From Diplolepis rosae (Eukaryota; Arthropoda; Insecta; Hymenoptera; Diplolepididae), in NCBI GenBank assembly GCA_030998225.1, contig JAPYXD010000701.1:13748501-13812500 (forward strand): a stretch of 64,000 bases of DNA. Reading direction: 5' to 3'. Positions 63,772-64,000 of this stretch are shown piece by piece. The notes below the pieces were generated by a model. The model did no database searches. It was given only the letters and a program-made list of their open reading frames with translations, and was not told the DNA's origin. Made by a program: the position numbers and the translations under genes. Each line of letters begins with the position of its first letter. Position 1 is the stretch's first letter.

Positions 63772-64000
63772 TTGGGTTGTCCCAGAAGTAATTGCCGATT
63801 TTTTCAAGTACAAGGAATGTGTTTTAATCAATGGTATATTTTCCATTTTGTTCAATGACCTTTTGCTATATTTCTAGTAACTTCATGATTCCACGCTCAT
63901 AGAACTTCTGGTCTTTATCGTCAATCTACGATGCCATCTCCATACAGTTGACCTTCTAAGTTCTCTTGAAAATTTTTTTACATATTTTGAAAATTCAGGG
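63772..64000 (-). pseudogene. Second mariner, decayed, cut by the window end
   Basis: Terminal repeat TTGGGTTGTCCCAGAAGTAA follows TA (63770-63771). The minus strand reads FYERGIMKLLEI, a stop where mariners usually have Trp, then QKVIEQNGKYTID, the C-terminus of a mariner transposase. It differs from the intact copy in both ends and protein. Confidence 0.8.

Noticed and set aside
1..64000. tRNA or rRNA genes
   Set aside because: I looked for tRNA arms and the TTCGA loop context and for rRNA words and found none I could fold convincingly; a covariance-model scan would be decisive.

Overview
This window looks like about 64 kb of AT-rich, repeat-laden insect nuclear DNA. The evidence is a complete insect-type tyrosine hydroxylase gene (pale, ple) with GT-AG introns, plus an intact mariner transposon and dozens of short foldback elements. 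The N-terminal part of the protein recalls hymenopteran tyrosine hydroxylases, so a wasp or bee relative is my best guess, but I could not run a phylogeny.

Layout. From 1 to 2.7 kb there is degenerate tandem sequence and a foldback. From 3.25 to 6.87 kb (minus strand) I could join ten small exons with matching phases into one 533-codon gene for an unrecognised, very charged protein with one N-terminal hydrophobic segment. From 7 to 14 kb the sequence is foldbacks, MITEs and nondescript AT-rich DNA. From 14.43 to 35.32 kb (minus strand) lies tyrosine hydroxylase: six coding exons, 569 codons, catalytic iron ligands present, a 12.6-kb first intron, and a GC-richer promoter island at about 35.4-36.1 kb. 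Its introns hold a THAP-domain transposon relic, a 1-kb near-perfect palindrome, a hAT-like foldback, a 360-bp tandem array with nested MITEs, a 329-bp tandem duplication and a three-copy tandem array. From 36 to 64 kb I see no convincing host gene: it is a mosaic of foldback elements, many flanked by TTAA and inserted end to end, long inverted repeats, GC-rich palindromic islands, an intact mariner (62.0-63.3 kb) and two mariner relics.

Most notable observations. (1) The ten-exon gene is visible only when short ORFs are spliced together. (2) Hammerhead-ribozyme-like motifs occur at four places; one 783-bp unit carries two of them facing outward and has a perfect 10-bp target duplication, and a 374-bp relative with a 12-bp target duplication sits in sense orientation in a tyrosine hydroxylase intron with its core apparently broken. 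(3) A chain of foldback elements uses TTAA sites, some sharing a single TTAA. (4) The tyrosine hydroxylase gene has two consecutive symmetric acidic exons of the sort that can be skipped without a frameshift.

The two host genes share no visible function. Tyrosine hydroxylase makes L-DOPA for dopamine and for cuticle pigmentation and hardening; the other gene's role is unknown.
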